Assembly: GCF_014646055.1 (NCBI RefSeq)
Contig: NZ_BMMS01000014.1
Coordinates: 124,001 to 188,000, forward strand
DNA length: 64,000 nucleotides
DNA from: Wenjunlia tyrosinilytica
GTDB taxonomy: Bacteria; Actinomycetota; Actinomycetes; Streptomycetales; Streptomycetaceae
Reading direction: 5' to 3'
Part shown: positions 9,016 through 16,192 of the stretch, in pieces
Numbering within the stretch: the first letter of the stretch is position 1
Layout: every line of letters starts with the position of its first letter
Notes under the pieces: model-generated
The model's input: the letters and a program-made list of their open reading frames with translations, nothing else
The model's database searches: none
Told to the model about the DNA's origin: nothing
Translations under genes and position numbers: made by a program

Positions 9016-9047
9016 CGCGGAACGCGGTGGAAGCGAGGCAGCAGACC

Positions 9048-9827
9048 ATGGCGCCGTCGGGCAAAGCCGTGTTGGGGACCCCGTGCTGGGTGAACCTCAT
9101 GGCCCGGGACCTCCACGCCACCGAGGACTTCTACGGTGCCGTCATGGGCTGGACCTTTCGCCCGGGAAGCCTGGGGGAGAAGTTCTCGGTGGCGCTCAAG
9201 GACGGTGCCGAGGTGGCCGGCATCGGAGCTCTGGCTCCCAGCCTCCAGGTCGCGGTCTCCTGGACCCCGTACTTCGCTGTCGGCAGCGCCGATATCGCGG
9301 TGGCCCGCATCCGGGAGCGCGGGGCCACGGTGGCAGTGGGTCCCTTGGCCCTCGGCGGGGTGGGCCGGGCCGCCCTCGCCGCGGACCCCGACGGCGCCGT
9401 CTTCGGGGTGTGGGAGGGCGCGGCCCTGTCAGGTTGGTCCGTGGGATGGGGCAGCGCGCCCGCCTGGCTGGAACTGCGCACCCGTGACGCCTTTGCCGCA
9501 GCCATCTTCTACGGGGAGGTCCTGGACTGGGTCTCCGAGAAGGAGGGGGGCGGCTGCGAGGCCGCCTACGAGGACGACCGTGTGGTGCTCCGGGAAGGCG
9601 GGCGCACGGTGGCCGCGCTTCGAGGCGGCGGAGTCGAGGCCGATCCGGACCCGCGGGTCCGGCCCCGCTGGGATGTCCACTTCCGCGTCGACGACGTGGA
9701 CGCCGCGACCGAGGCAGCCGTCGACGCCGGAGGGGTAGTTGTCTCCCCCTCGGTGCGGACAGGCCCCGGCCGCCAAGCCGCCATCCGCGATCCCGACGGC
9801 GGACTGTTCACCATCACCACCTCGTGA
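9048..9827 (+). CDS. Two-domain VOC-fold (glyoxalase/bleomycin-resistance-like) protein
   Basis: 259 residues made of two VOC domains in tandem. The first starts at GTPCWVNLMARDLHATEDFYGAVMGW, where the pattern of FYGxVMGW is diagnostic. The second starts near residue 138 at WLELRTRDAFAAAIFYGEVLDW and ends with IRDPDGGLFTITT. Each domain supplies beta-alpha-beta-beta-beta units. Such proteins bind metals or hydrophobic ligands, or act as hydroxylase-like oxygenases; the reaction cannot be assigned. ATG 9048 is preferred over GTG 9027 because GCGAGG stands at a proper distance and the conserved fold begins only a few residues later. The gene is followed by its own hairpin. Confidence 0.88.
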   Translation: MAPSGKAVLGTPCWVNLMARDLHATEDFYGAVMGWTFRPGSLGEKFSVALKDGAEVAGIGALAPSLQVAVSWTPYFAVGSADIAVARIRERGATVAVGPLALGGVGRAALAADPDGAVFGVWEGAALSGWSVGWGSAPAWLELRTRDAFAAAIFYGEVLDWVSEKEGGGCEAAYEDDRVVLREGGRTVAALRGGGVEADPDPRVRPRWDVHFRVDDVDAATEAAVDAGGVVVSPSVRTGPGRQAAIRDPDGGLFTITTS

Positions 9828-9828
9828 C

Positions 9829-9854
9829 CCTCGCCCTCGCCGGCGAGCGCGAGG
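9829..9854 (+). terminator. Hairpin terminator after the VOC gene
   Basis: The near-perfect inverted repeat CCTCGC-C-CTC / GAG-C-GCGAGG, with a GC-rich centre, lies directly after the stop. It separates the VOC gene from the gas-vesicle cluster. Confidence 0.5.
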
Positions 9855-10016
9855 CGGGGGCCGTCGAGTCCGACGTCGGTGATGGTCGGCCGTCCATTCC
9901 CACTGGCCGCCTCCTCGCGGCGCCGATGACAGCCACGGGGCAGGCGTGTGACGCGGTGTGCCCGTTTGGCGTCTCTCGGCATGCGGTGTGCGGCAGCCTT
10001 GATCAGACTTCGCGGT

Positions 10017-10349
10017 ATGGCAGAGCAACGTCAGGCGCGACCTCGCTCCTCCTCCGCGACCGCCCGTCCCCGACGGAAGCCTTCTCGCGGGCCGCTCAAG
10101 GCGGCTCAGCGGGCGGCTGAGCTGCTCGAGCACCTGATCAGCCACCCCGCCGAGGGTGTCTGCGCCGTGCAGCGCACGGAGAACGGCTGGTGTGTCGGTG
10201 TCGACGTCCTCGAGGTACCGCGCATCCCGGACACCACGAGCCTGCTCGCCACCTACGAGGTGGAGCTCGACGAGGACGGCGAGCTTCTCGGATACCGCCG
10301 GGTCCGCCGATACCGCAGAGGGGCGTCCGACGATCACCTCCCCACCTGA
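10017..10349 (+). CDS. gvpO: Gas vesicle protein GvpO
   Basis: 110 residues and the first gene of the gas-vesicle cluster. The N-terminal 35 residues are Arg/Ser/Pro-rich and look disordered; the GvpO domain follows (AAELLEHLISHPAEGVCAVQ, WCVGVDVLEVPRIPDTTSLLATYEVELDEDGELLGYRRVRRYRRG). GvpO is an accessory protein needed for vesicle formation in haloarchaea and present in all Streptomyces gvp clusters. No good promoter consensus was found in the 160 bp upstream. The next gene starts 14 bp after its stop, so gvpO-gvpK read as one transcription unit of about 5.4 kb. Confidence 0.93.
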   Translation: MAEQRQARPRSSSATARPRRKPSRGPLKAAQRAAELLEHLISHPAEGVCAVQRTENGWCVGVDVLEVPRIPDTTSLLATYEVELDEDGELLGYRRVRRYRRGASDDHLPT

Positions 10350-10363
10350 GAGGACCCTCTCCG

Positions 10364-10798
10364 ATGACCACAACGCGCTACGCAGATGAAGTCGTCTGCC
10401 GACCCCGATCGGGCAACCTGTACGACGTCCTGGAGCTCATTCTCGACCGGGGCATGGTGATCGACGTCTTCGTGCGGGTCTCCCTGGTGGGTATCGAGAT
10501 CCTGAAGATCGATGCCCGCATCGTCGTGGCCAGCGTGGACACGTACCTGAGGTTCGCCGAAGCCTGCAACCGCCTGGACCTGGAAGCCGACACCCGGAGC
10601 ACCACGGTGCCCGAGATGTTCGGGGGCGCCGCCGCGAGGAGCCTCGGCAAGCGGAAGGTCAAGAAGAGCGCGGAAACACTCGGGGGAACCCTTCGCAAGG
10701 CGGTGACGGGCGGAGAGGACGAGGAAGAGGAAGAGGAGACCCGCCCGAGGCGGCGCACCACGGCCCGCACGAGCCCCCGACGCCGGTCGAAGGAGTAA
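10364..10798 (+). CDS. gvpA: Gas vesicle structural protein GvpA
   Basis: 144 residues. The GvpA/J fold fills residues 15-75 (LYDVLELILDRGMVIDVFVRVSLVGIEILKIDARIVVASVDTYLRFAEA), the hydrophobic rib protein that assembles the vesicle shell. Unlike the compact 70-75-residue GvpA of cyanobacteria and haloarchaea, it has a long charged C-terminal tail: a KKSAETLGG segment, an acidic run, then an Arg-rich end. The same long form is typical of Streptomyces. A GAGAGGA element lies upstream of the ATG at 10364. It is followed after 3 bp by gvpF. No streptomycete is known to float, so the product's role here may be other than buoyancy. Confidence 0.93.
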   Translation: MTTTRYADEVVCRPRSGNLYDVLELILDRGMVIDVFVRVSLVGIEILKIDARIVVASVDTYLRFAEACNRLDLEADTRSTTVPEMFGGAAARSLGKRKVKKSAETLGGTLRKAVTGGEDEEEEEETRPRRRTTARTSPRRRSKE

Positions 10799-10801
10799 GG
10801 C

Positions 10802-11548
10802 ATGACAGGGCGAGGCATCTACATCTACGGGTTCGTTCGTGCGGCGCATCGCCTGCCGGCGGACAGTGTCGGTGTGGGCGCCCCTGCCTGCGTTCCCAGG
10901 ATTCTGCGGCAGGGGTCGGTGGCCGCCGTCGTGAGCGGAGCGCCGGCGGACCTGCGGGCCAGGCGGCGCGATCTGCTCGCCCACCAGAACCTTCTCCTCG
11001 GGCTTTCCGACGCGGGCCCGCTGCTGCCCATGCGCTTCGGGACGGTCGCGTCGGACGAGGACGCCGTGCGCAGGGAACTCGCGGTCCGTGAGGCCGGTCT
11101 CCTGGAGACCTTGGACCGGCTGGCAGGCATGATCGAGGCGAACCTCAAGGCCATGCCCTCCGGTGACGGCTTGGCGCGGCTGGTCCGCGAGGACGCGCGA
11201 ATCCGGCGCCTGCGGGACGATGCGCGGCGCCGTCCGGGATACGAGGCCGACATCCGGCTGGGCGAGGCGGTCGCCCGTGCGCTGTCACAGCGGGCCGCCG
11301 GGCAGGCGCGTCGTGTGCTCGCCGAACTGACACCGCACGCCGTCGCGACCTGCCCCGGAGCCGATGTTCCCGGATGCGTCATGAATGTGTCGTTCCTCGT
11401 GGGCAGGGAGGGGTACTCGTCCTTCGTGTCGGTGGTGAACCGTTTCGCCGATCGTTGCGGTGATCTCGTCGACCTGCGGCTGACAGGGCCGCTGCCCTGC
11501 TACAGCTTTGTGGCCCCCGAGGCACACATGGCCAGGGTGGATGGATGA
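10802..11548 (+). CDS. gvpF: Gas vesicle protein GvpF (GvpF/L family)
   Basis: 248 residues of the GvpF/GvpL family, vesicle-assembly proteins that contact GvpA at growing tips. Typical pieces are the opening IYIYGFVRA strand, the middle GPLLPMRFGTVASDEDAVRRELA block, and a C-terminal ferredoxin-like part with MNVSFLVGREGYSSFVSVVN and LRLTGPLPCYSFV. The gene starts 3 bp after gvpA; an SD-like AAGGAG run lies within the end of gvpA. Its stop overlaps the start region of gvpG, which implies translational coupling. Confidence 0.93.
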   Translation: MTGRGIYIYGFVRAAHRLPADSVGVGAPACVPRILRQGSVAAVVSGAPADLRARRRDLLAHQNLLLGLSDAGPLLPMRFGTVASDEDAVRRELAVREAGLLETLDRLAGMIEANLKAMPSGDGLARLVREDARIRRLRDDARRRPGYEADIRLGEAVARALSQRAAGQARRVLAELTPHAVATCPGADVPGCVMNVSFLVGREGYSSFVSVVNRFADRCGDLVDLRLTGPLPCYSFVAPEAHMARVDG

Positions 11549-11549
11549 C

Positions 11550-11819
11550 ATGGGACTGATCTCCGCCGTACTCACCTTGCCGCTGGCCCCCGTGCGCGGC
11601 GTCGTGTGGATCGCCGAGCAGTTGGCCGACGCGGCGGAGCGCGAGCTGCACGATCCCGGGGTGATCCGAGGTCGCCTGGCTGAATTGAACCAAGCACTGG
11701 AGGACGGAGAGATCGACGTCGAAGAATTCGAACGCCAGGAGGAGCGACTGCTTGACCTGCTGGAACAAGGACTCCAGCCGGTCGACGGAACGAATCGAAG
11801 GGAATGCAGTCATGGATGA
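11550..11819 (+). CDS. gvpG: Gas vesicle protein GvpG
   Basis: 89 residues, with the GvpG hallmark MGLISAVLTLPLAPVRGVVWIAEQLADAAERE followed by an amphipathic, acidic helix (LAELNQALEDGEIDVEEFERQEERLLDLL). GvpG is an accessory assembly protein. The ATG at 11550 is preferred because the family's conserved N-terminus begins there; an alternative ATG at 11541 would add MDD and overlap gvpF. The 3' end overlaps the start of gvpY by 8 bp. Confidence 0.9.
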   Translation: MGLISAVLTLPLAPVRGVVWIAEQLADAAERELHDPGVIRGRLAELNQALEDGEIDVEEFERQEERLLDLLEQGLQPVDGTNRRECSHG

Positions 11820-12726
11820 CACGGAGAAGGTGGTCCTGGCCGCGGCAGTGGCCGGCGGATACATCCTGGGGCGGACGAAGAAGGGCCGACTCGCGTTCAC
11901 CCTTGCCACCTACCTTGTGGGACGCCGGTTCGGTCTCGACCCGCGTTCCCTGGCGACCGAGGGCGCCCGCAAACTGCTCGAGGCACCTCAGGTGGCCGAA
12001 CTCAAGGAGCAGTTCGGCGGGGAGTTGCTGGAGAGCGGCAAGAAGGCGGTCGCCGCGATGGCCGACCGTCAGTTGGACTCCCTCACCGAATCGCTGCAGC
12101 AGCGTACCCGGGCGCTCAGGGCGCCGGAAGGCGAGGAGGAGGAAGAGGAAGACCTCTACGAGGAGGAGCCGGAGGAGGAAGAGGAGGAGGAAGAAGAGGA
12201 AGGGCCCGAGGCCGAGGAGGAGGAAGAGGAGGAAGAGGAGGAAGAGGAGGAAGAAGAAGAGGAGGAGGAAGAGCCCGAGGAGGAGGAGCCCGAGGAGGAG
12301 GAAGAGGAAGAGCCCCAGGCCGAGGAGGAGGGAGAGGAGCCCAAGGCCGAGGAGGAGGAAGAAGAGGAGCCGGAGGAGGAGCGTCCGCGCAAGCGGCGTC
12401 CCGCCGCCCGGAAACCGGGGCGTCCGCGACACCCACGCAGGGCGGAGAAGGCGGCTCCCGCGAAGAAGAGCGCCAAGAAGGCGCCCTCGCCCAGCAAGCG
12501 GCCTGCCAAGAAGGCTTCCGCCAAGGCGGCCCCTTCGAGAGCGGCGGCGAAGAAGGCCCCCGCGAAGAAGGCTCCGGCGAAGAAGGCCCCGGCCAAGAGG
12601 TCCGCCCCGCCGTCCAGGGCATCTGCCAAGAAGGGGGCCGCCAAGAAGGCGCCGGCGAAGAAGAGGGCCGACGCCGGGAAGCGCACCGCCAAGAAGACGT
12701 CCGCACGATCACAGCGTCGGCGGTGA
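11812..12726 (+). CDS. gvpY: GvpY: gas-vesicle cluster protein with acidic and histone-H1-like tails
   Basis: 304 residues. Residues 1-100 form a conserved hydrophobic and amphipathic region (VVLAAAVAGGYILGRTKKGRLAFTLATYL, then a helical stretch to RTRALRA). Residues about 105-195 are almost pure glutamate, interrupted by Pro, Asp, Gly and Ala. The last 100 residues switch sharply to Lys/Ala/Pro repeats (KKAPAKKAPAKKAPAKR type) like histone H1 or HU tails. The position matches gvpY of S. coelicolor, a gene found only in actinomycete clusters. The N-terminal part may bind the vesicle or membrane; the function of the polyampholyte tail is unknown. Start ATG 11812 follows AAGGGA and overlaps gvpG. 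Confidence 0.85.
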   Translation: MDDTEKVVLAAAVAGGYILGRTKKGRLAFTLATYLVGRRFGLDPRSLATEGARKLLEAPQVAELKEQFGGELLESGKKAVAAMADRQLDSLTESLQQRTRALRAPEGEEEEEEDLYEEEPEEEEEEEEEEGPEAEEEEEEEEEEEEEEEEEEEEPEEEEPEEEEEEEPQAEEEGEEPKAEEEEEEEPEEERPRKRRPAARKPGRPRHPRRAEKAAPAKKSAKKAPSPSKRPAKKASAKAAPSRAAAKKAPAKKAPAKKAPAKRSAPPSRASAKKGAAKKAPAKKRADAGKRTAKKTSARSQRRR

Positions 12727-12732
12727 GCGGGT

Positions 12733-13737
12733 ATGGCGAAGACGAACAAGGATGTGCCGCAGGACGGTGGTTCCAGCCTGGACCGGCTGCGGGAAGGGCT
12801 CGGTGAGTTCGTCGGTGCTCAGGTCGGCCACTGGGTGGAGTCCGCGGGGGACAAGCTGACCGATGTCACCGGACGCCTCACCGATGTCGCGGAGAATGGC
12901 GGCACCCTCGCCCGTACCGGCGGTCGGATCATGAGCGGCGAGTCGCCGATGCGCGCGGCTCTCACGGAGAAGGCCAAGGGTGTCAAGGACTCGGTGGTCG
13001 GCAAGGTGAAGGACGCCGTGGGCGGCGGTGGCGGCCGCAAGCCCGGAGACGTCAAGGTGACGAACATCGTGGAGTCGATCCAGATCGGCCTCCCGATTCG
13101 AACGGTCTACGACCACTGGACTCAGTACGAGAAGTTCGGCAGCTTCACCAAGGGCGTCAGCAATGTCTCGCAGAGCGATGAGGTCACCAGTGACTGGAAG
13201 GTCAAGGTGGGACCATCCTCCAGAGGCTGGAAGGCCACGGTCCAGGAACAGGTGCCTGACGAGCGGATCGTGTGGACCTCGGAGGGGGCCAAAGGCTCGA
13301 CCCGCGGCGTGGTCAGCTTCCATGAGCTGACGCCCACGCTCACCCTTGTTGTCGCCCTCGTCGAGTACTACCCGTCCGGGTTCTTCGAGAAGACGGGAAA
13401 CCTGTGGCGTGCGCAGGGCCGGCGTCTGCGCCTCGATCTGAAGCACTTCCAGCGATACGTCACCCTCACCGACGAGGAGCCGGAGGCCTGGCGCGGGGAG
13501 ATCCGCGACGGCGAGGTCGTACGCAGCCATGAGGAAGCGATGGAGGACGAGGAGGGCGGCGAGGACGAGGGCGACGAGGGCGACGAGGGTGACGAGGGCG
13601 AGGAGGACGAGGACGAGGAAGGCGGCGAGGACGAGGACGAGGAGGACGAGGACGGCGAGGACGAAGGCGAAGAGGACGAGTACGACGAGGACGAGGAAGA
13701 CGAGGACTGGGATGACGACTACGAGGAAGGGCGCTGA
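12733..13737 (+). CDS. gvpZ: GvpZ: SRPBCC-fold protein with acidic tail
   Basis: 334 residues. Residues 1-105 are a helical leader. Residues about 108-255 are a START/SRPBCC (polyketide cyclase-like) domain beginning VESIQIGLPIRTVYDHWTQYEKFGSFTKGV and including SRGWKATVQEQVPDERIVWTSEG and VVALVEYYPSGFFEKTG. The last 75 residues are nearly all Asp, Glu and Gly. SRPBCC domains bind hydrophobic ligands in a cavity; here it may carry a lipid or chaperone a hydrophobic Gvp subunit. The gene follows gvpY by 6 bp, the same order as in S. coelicolor. Confidence 0.88.
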   Translation: MAKTNKDVPQDGGSSLDRLREGLGEFVGAQVGHWVESAGDKLTDVTGRLTDVAENGGTLARTGGRIMSGESPMRAALTEKAKGVKDSVVGKVKDAVGGGGGRKPGDVKVTNIVESIQIGLPIRTVYDHWTQYEKFGSFTKGVSNVSQSDEVTSDWKVKVGPSSRGWKATVQEQVPDERIVWTSEGAKGSTRGVVSFHELTPTLTLVVALVEYYPSGFFEKTGNLWRAQGRRLRLDLKHFQRYVTLTDEEPEAWRGEIRDGEVVRSHEEAMEDEEGGEDEGDEGDEGDEGEEDEDEEGGEDEDEEDEDGEDEGEEDEYDEDEEDEDWDDDYEEGR

Positions 13738-13746
13738 GGTGACCCT

Positions 13747-14097
13747 GTGACCGAGTCCGCCGTCTGCTACGAGACCCGCCCCGGCCCGAGCACGACCAAT
13801 CTGGCCGACATCCTCGAACGCGTCCTCGACAAGGGCATTGTCATCGCGGGAGACATCAAGATCGACCTGCTGGACATCGAGTTGCTCACCATTCGCCTGC
13901 GTCTGTTCATCTCCTCCGTCGAGACGGCGAAGCGGGCCGGGATCGACTGGTGGGAGACCGACCCGGCACTCTCGTCCCGCGCCGCTCGATCGGAACTGCT
14001 GGAGGAGAACCGGCGGCTGCGCGAACAACTGGAACTCATCGCCGGCGATGCCCCGTCCTCGGCGCCCTCCGGCCGCAAGGGGCGGGAGCGCGGATGA
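13747..14097 (+). CDS. gvpJ: Gas vesicle protein GvpJ (GvpA-like)
   Basis: 116 residues. The GvpA/J fold is in residues 15-60 (NLADILERVLDKGIVIAGDIKIDLLDIELLTIRLRLFISSVETAKRAGIDWW), followed by an amphipathic Glu/Arg-rich helix and a short basic tail. GvpJ is a minor GvpA paralogue involved in nucleation or tip assembly. The start is GTG at 13747, 9 bp after gvpZ. The stop overlaps the ATG of gvpL by 4 bp. Confidence 0.9.
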   Translation: MTESAVCYETRPGPSTTNLADILERVLDKGIVIAGDIKIDLLDIELLTIRLRLFISSVETAKRAGIDWWETDPALSSRAARSELLEENRRLREQLELIAGDAPSSAPSGRKGRERG

Positions 14098-14924
14098 CAG
14101 CGCCTGTGGAATCCGGGACCGGTCGAACCACCGTGCCGCCCACGGCCACCTATGTCTTCGCGATCTGCCGACGGCCGGACAAGGACGTCGTGAGCGCCTT
14201 GCCCGGCCTCGTCGACGGGTCGCCCGTACGGATGCTCGCCTTCGGCGCACTGGCGGCGGTCGTGCAGGACGTGCCGACGGAGGACTTCTGCGCCGAGGCA
14301 TGGCAGAGGAGACTCAATGACCCCACCGATCTCGAACGCTGCGCCCGGGCACACCACCAGGTGGTCTGTGCGGTGGGGGCGGTCGGGCCGACCCTTCCCC
14401 TGGCCCTGGCCACCCTCTATCACGACGACGAGCGGGCTCGCAGAAGACTGACCGCGGACACCGCCCGCTTCGAGGCGGCTCTCGGCCATGTGGAGGGGCG
14501 TGTCGAATGGGGGGTGAAGGTGTACGCACCTCACACATCGGCCGAACCGACCGCGGCGCAGTCGACCACCGCCCCCGGGCCCGGTTCGGGACGCGCCTAT
14601 CTGGCGGGCGTGCGTCGCCAACGTGACGTCCGCCGACAGCTGTACGACGAGGGCCTGCGGGCCGCGGAGCAGGTTGACTCGGCGATGCGCGAGCTCGCCG
14701 TCGAGGGGCGCCGTCTGCGCTGCCACGGGGAGGAGCCCACTGCGACGGGAGGCCGCCGCACACAGGTGCTCAACGCCGCCTACCTCGTGGAGGACCCACT
14801 GCGTCGGGAGGTCGCCTCCACTGTCGAGTCCCTGCGGCGGCGTACCGGGATGGAGATCGAAGTGTCCGGGCCGTGGATTCCCTATTCATTCGCGGGAGCA
14901 GGAGGCGGCGATGCCCGCGACTGA
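14094..14924 (+). CDS. gvpL: Gas vesicle protein GvpL (GvpF/L family)
   Basis: 276 residues, second member of the GvpF/L family in the cluster. The first strand is ATYVFAICRRP, the central block is VGAVGPTLPLALATLYHDDERARRRL, and the C-terminal domain carries VLNAAYLVEDPLRREVASTVESLRRRTGMEIEVSGPWIPYSFA. A proline/threonine-rich spacer near residues 145-165 separates the two halves. Translational coupling is suggested on both sides: ATGA overlap with gvpJ and a 14-bp overlap with gvpS. Confidence 0.92.
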   Translation: MTAPVESGTGRTTVPPTATYVFAICRRPDKDVVSALPGLVDGSPVRMLAFGALAAVVQDVPTEDFCAEAWQRRLNDPTDLERCARAHHQVVCAVGAVGPTLPLALATLYHDDERARRRLTADTARFEAALGHVEGRVEWGVKVYAPHTSAEPTAAQSTTAPGPGSGRAYLAGVRRQRDVRRQLYDEGLRAAEQVDSAMRELAVEGRRLRCHGEEPTATGGRRTQVLNAAYLVEDPLRREVASTVESLRRRTGMEIEVSGPWIPYSFAGAGGGDARD

Positions 14925-15138
14925 ACCGGTTCCGTGGGACACCGACGAGTTCGTCGCCCCTGTCGGTGTACCGCTGGTGGACCTGCTGGACCGATTGCTG
15001 GCCACCGGGGTCGTGGTCAGCGGGGATCTGGTCATCGCCATCGCCGAGGTCCCGCTGATCAGGCTGTCCTTGCACGCGTTGCTGTCCTCGGTCAACAAGA
15101 AGGTCCCGGCGCCGTGGGCGGACGGAGGTCCGCTGTGA
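14911..15138 (+). CDS. gvpS: Gas vesicle protein GvpS (GvpA-like)
   Basis: 75 residues, the shortest GvpA-like protein of the cluster, close to the minimal GvpA size: VPLVDLLDRLLATGVVVSGDLVIAIAEVPLIRLSLHALLSSV forms the hydrophobic rib. Start ATG 14911 follows GGAGGCGGCG. It overlaps gvpL by 14 bp and gvpK by 4 bp. It probably acts as a minor shell or nucleation subunit alongside GvpA and GvpJ. Confidence 0.9.
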   Translation: MPATEPVPWDTDEFVAPVGVPLVDLLDRLLATGVVVSGDLVIAIAEVPLIRLSLHALLSSVNKKVPAPWADGGPL

Positions 15139-15416
15139 AGGAGCCGTCACTTCTGGATGTGTCGCCCGAGAAGGCCGGTCAGGACCTCGTGGGCCTGGTG
15201 CTCACCGTCGTCGAGCTCCTGCGCCAGCTCATGGAGCGGCAGGCGATCCGGCGTGTGGACGAGGGCGACCTGACCGATGAGCAGGTGGAGCGGATCGGTA
15301 CGACGCTCATGATGCTCGACCAGCGGATGACCGAGCTGTGCGATCAGCACGGCCTTCGCCGCGAGGACCTGAACCTCGACCTCGGCCCTCTGGGGAGCCT
15401 GCTCCCCTACGGGTGA
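15135..15416 (+). CDS. gvpK: Gas vesicle protein GvpK
   Basis: 93 residues and the last gene of the cluster. The GvpK signature runs through AGQDLVGLVLTVVELLRQLMERQAIRRVDEGDLTDEQVERIGTTLMMLDQRMTELC and ends with LNLDLGPLGSLLPYG. It is an accessory protein required for vesicle assembly. The start is GTG at 15135, overlapping the gvpS stop by 4 bp. A gap of about 200 bp follows. Confidence 0.93.
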   Translation: MKEPSLLDVSPEKAGQDLVGLVLTVVELLRQLMERQAIRRVDEGDLTDEQVERIGTTLMMLDQRMTELCDQHGLRREDLNLDLGPLGSLLPYG

Positions 15417-15623
15417 CACCGGCGCCGGGTTCGCCGAGCCCTGTACGAGCCGAGCTCCCTGTGGTCCGGCAACCGTCACCACCGCGGGTCCTTCGGGATG
15501 TCTGTTCACTTGGAAATATTTCATGCGAATTACGCCATAAGTGGGAGGATTGGGGTACCCGGGGGTCCGAACAAGTCACGGACGCCGCAGGGGCGTCCGT
15601 GCGGTCCTCAAGGAGATCCCCTC

Positions 15624-16109
15624 ATGACGGACACCATGAGCCGCCCTGCCGGGGCGAAGGCCGAGCCCAGTGAGACCGACAAGGCACTGCAGAGCCGCAA
15701 GAGCGCAGGTGCCGCACCCGAGAGCCGGGGGCGGACCAGCATCGCCGACGGTGTGGTCGAGAAGATCGCCGGGGTCGCCGCCCGCGAGGTGACCGGCGTC
15801 CACGCCCTGGGAGCCGGGATGTCCCGCACGATCGGGGCCATGCGCGAGCGGGTCCCCGGTGGACGTCCCAGTGTCACTCGCGGGGTGAAGGTGGAGGTCG
15901 GAGAGCGCCAGGCGGCCGTCGACCTCGACCTCGTCGTCGAGTACGGCTCCTCCATCGAGGACGTCTCGGGCGAGGTGCGCGCCGAAGTCATCTCCGCCCT
16001 CGAGCGCATGACCTCACTGGAAGTCGTCGAGGTCAATGTCGCCGTCGACGACGTCCACCTGCCGGAGGAGGACGACCAGGACGAGGAAGCCGAGGAACGA
16101 GTGCGCTGA
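15624..16109 (+). CDS. Asp23/Gls24 family envelope stress protein
   Basis: 161 residues. A disordered N-terminus of about 40 residues is followed by the Asp23/Gls24 domain (IADGVVEKIAGVAAREVTGVHALG, GVKVEVGERQAAVDLDLVVEYGSSIEDVSGEVRAEVISALE, VVEVNVAVDDVHLP) and an acidic tail. Family members in Firmicutes are membrane-associated alkaline or envelope stress proteins. The start at 15624 is supported by AAGGAGATCCCCTC. A GGGTAC element lies at 15553-15558 without a good upstream half, so a stress promoter is possible but unproven. It directly follows the gas-vesicle cluster and its stop codon sits in the first unit of a 14-bp repeat array. Confidence 0.9.
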   Translation: MTDTMSRPAGAKAEPSETDKALQSRKSAGAAPESRGRTSIADGVVEKIAGVAAREVTGVHALGAGMSRTIGAMRERVPGGRPSVTRGVKVEVGERQAAVDLDLVVEYGSSIEDVSGEVRAEVISALERMTSLEVVEVNVAVDDVHLPEEDDQDEEAEERVR

Positions 16110-16172
16110 TTCGACGGCGCTGATCCGACGGCGCTGATCCGACTGCGCTGATCCGACTGCGCTGATTCGCTT
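16103..16172. repeat. Five 14-bp tandem repeats starting at a stop codon
   Basis: Five consecutive 14-bp units of the form gcgctgatccgac(g/t) (16103, 16117, 16131, 16145, 16159). The TGA stop of the Asp23 gene (16107-16109) is part of unit one, and every unit repeats the TGA. Because 14 is not a multiple of three, the copies put TGA in all three frames. The array lies between two convergent genes. Confidence 0.9.
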
Positions 16173-16192
16173 GGGCGCGGATTCTGCGGGTT

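Noticed and set aside
9964-9990. GTTT ... GGTGTG as a sigma-B promoter for gvpO
   Set aside because: The spacer is too long and the -10 does not match; no promoter is claimed for the gas-vesicle cluster.
11572-12432. Very Leu/Phe-rich minus-strand frame opposite gvpY
   Set aside because: It is the reverse complement of the Glu codons (GAG, GAA) and has no start site or family; a pure shadow.
12116-12749. Pro/Ser/Ala-rich minus-strand frames opposite gvpY
   Set aside because: They are generated by the antisense of Glu and Lys codons in the same repeat.
15553-15558. GGGTAC upstream of the Asp23 gene as a sigma-B promoter
   Set aside because: No GNNT element at 14-16 bases upstream; only noted as a possible -10.
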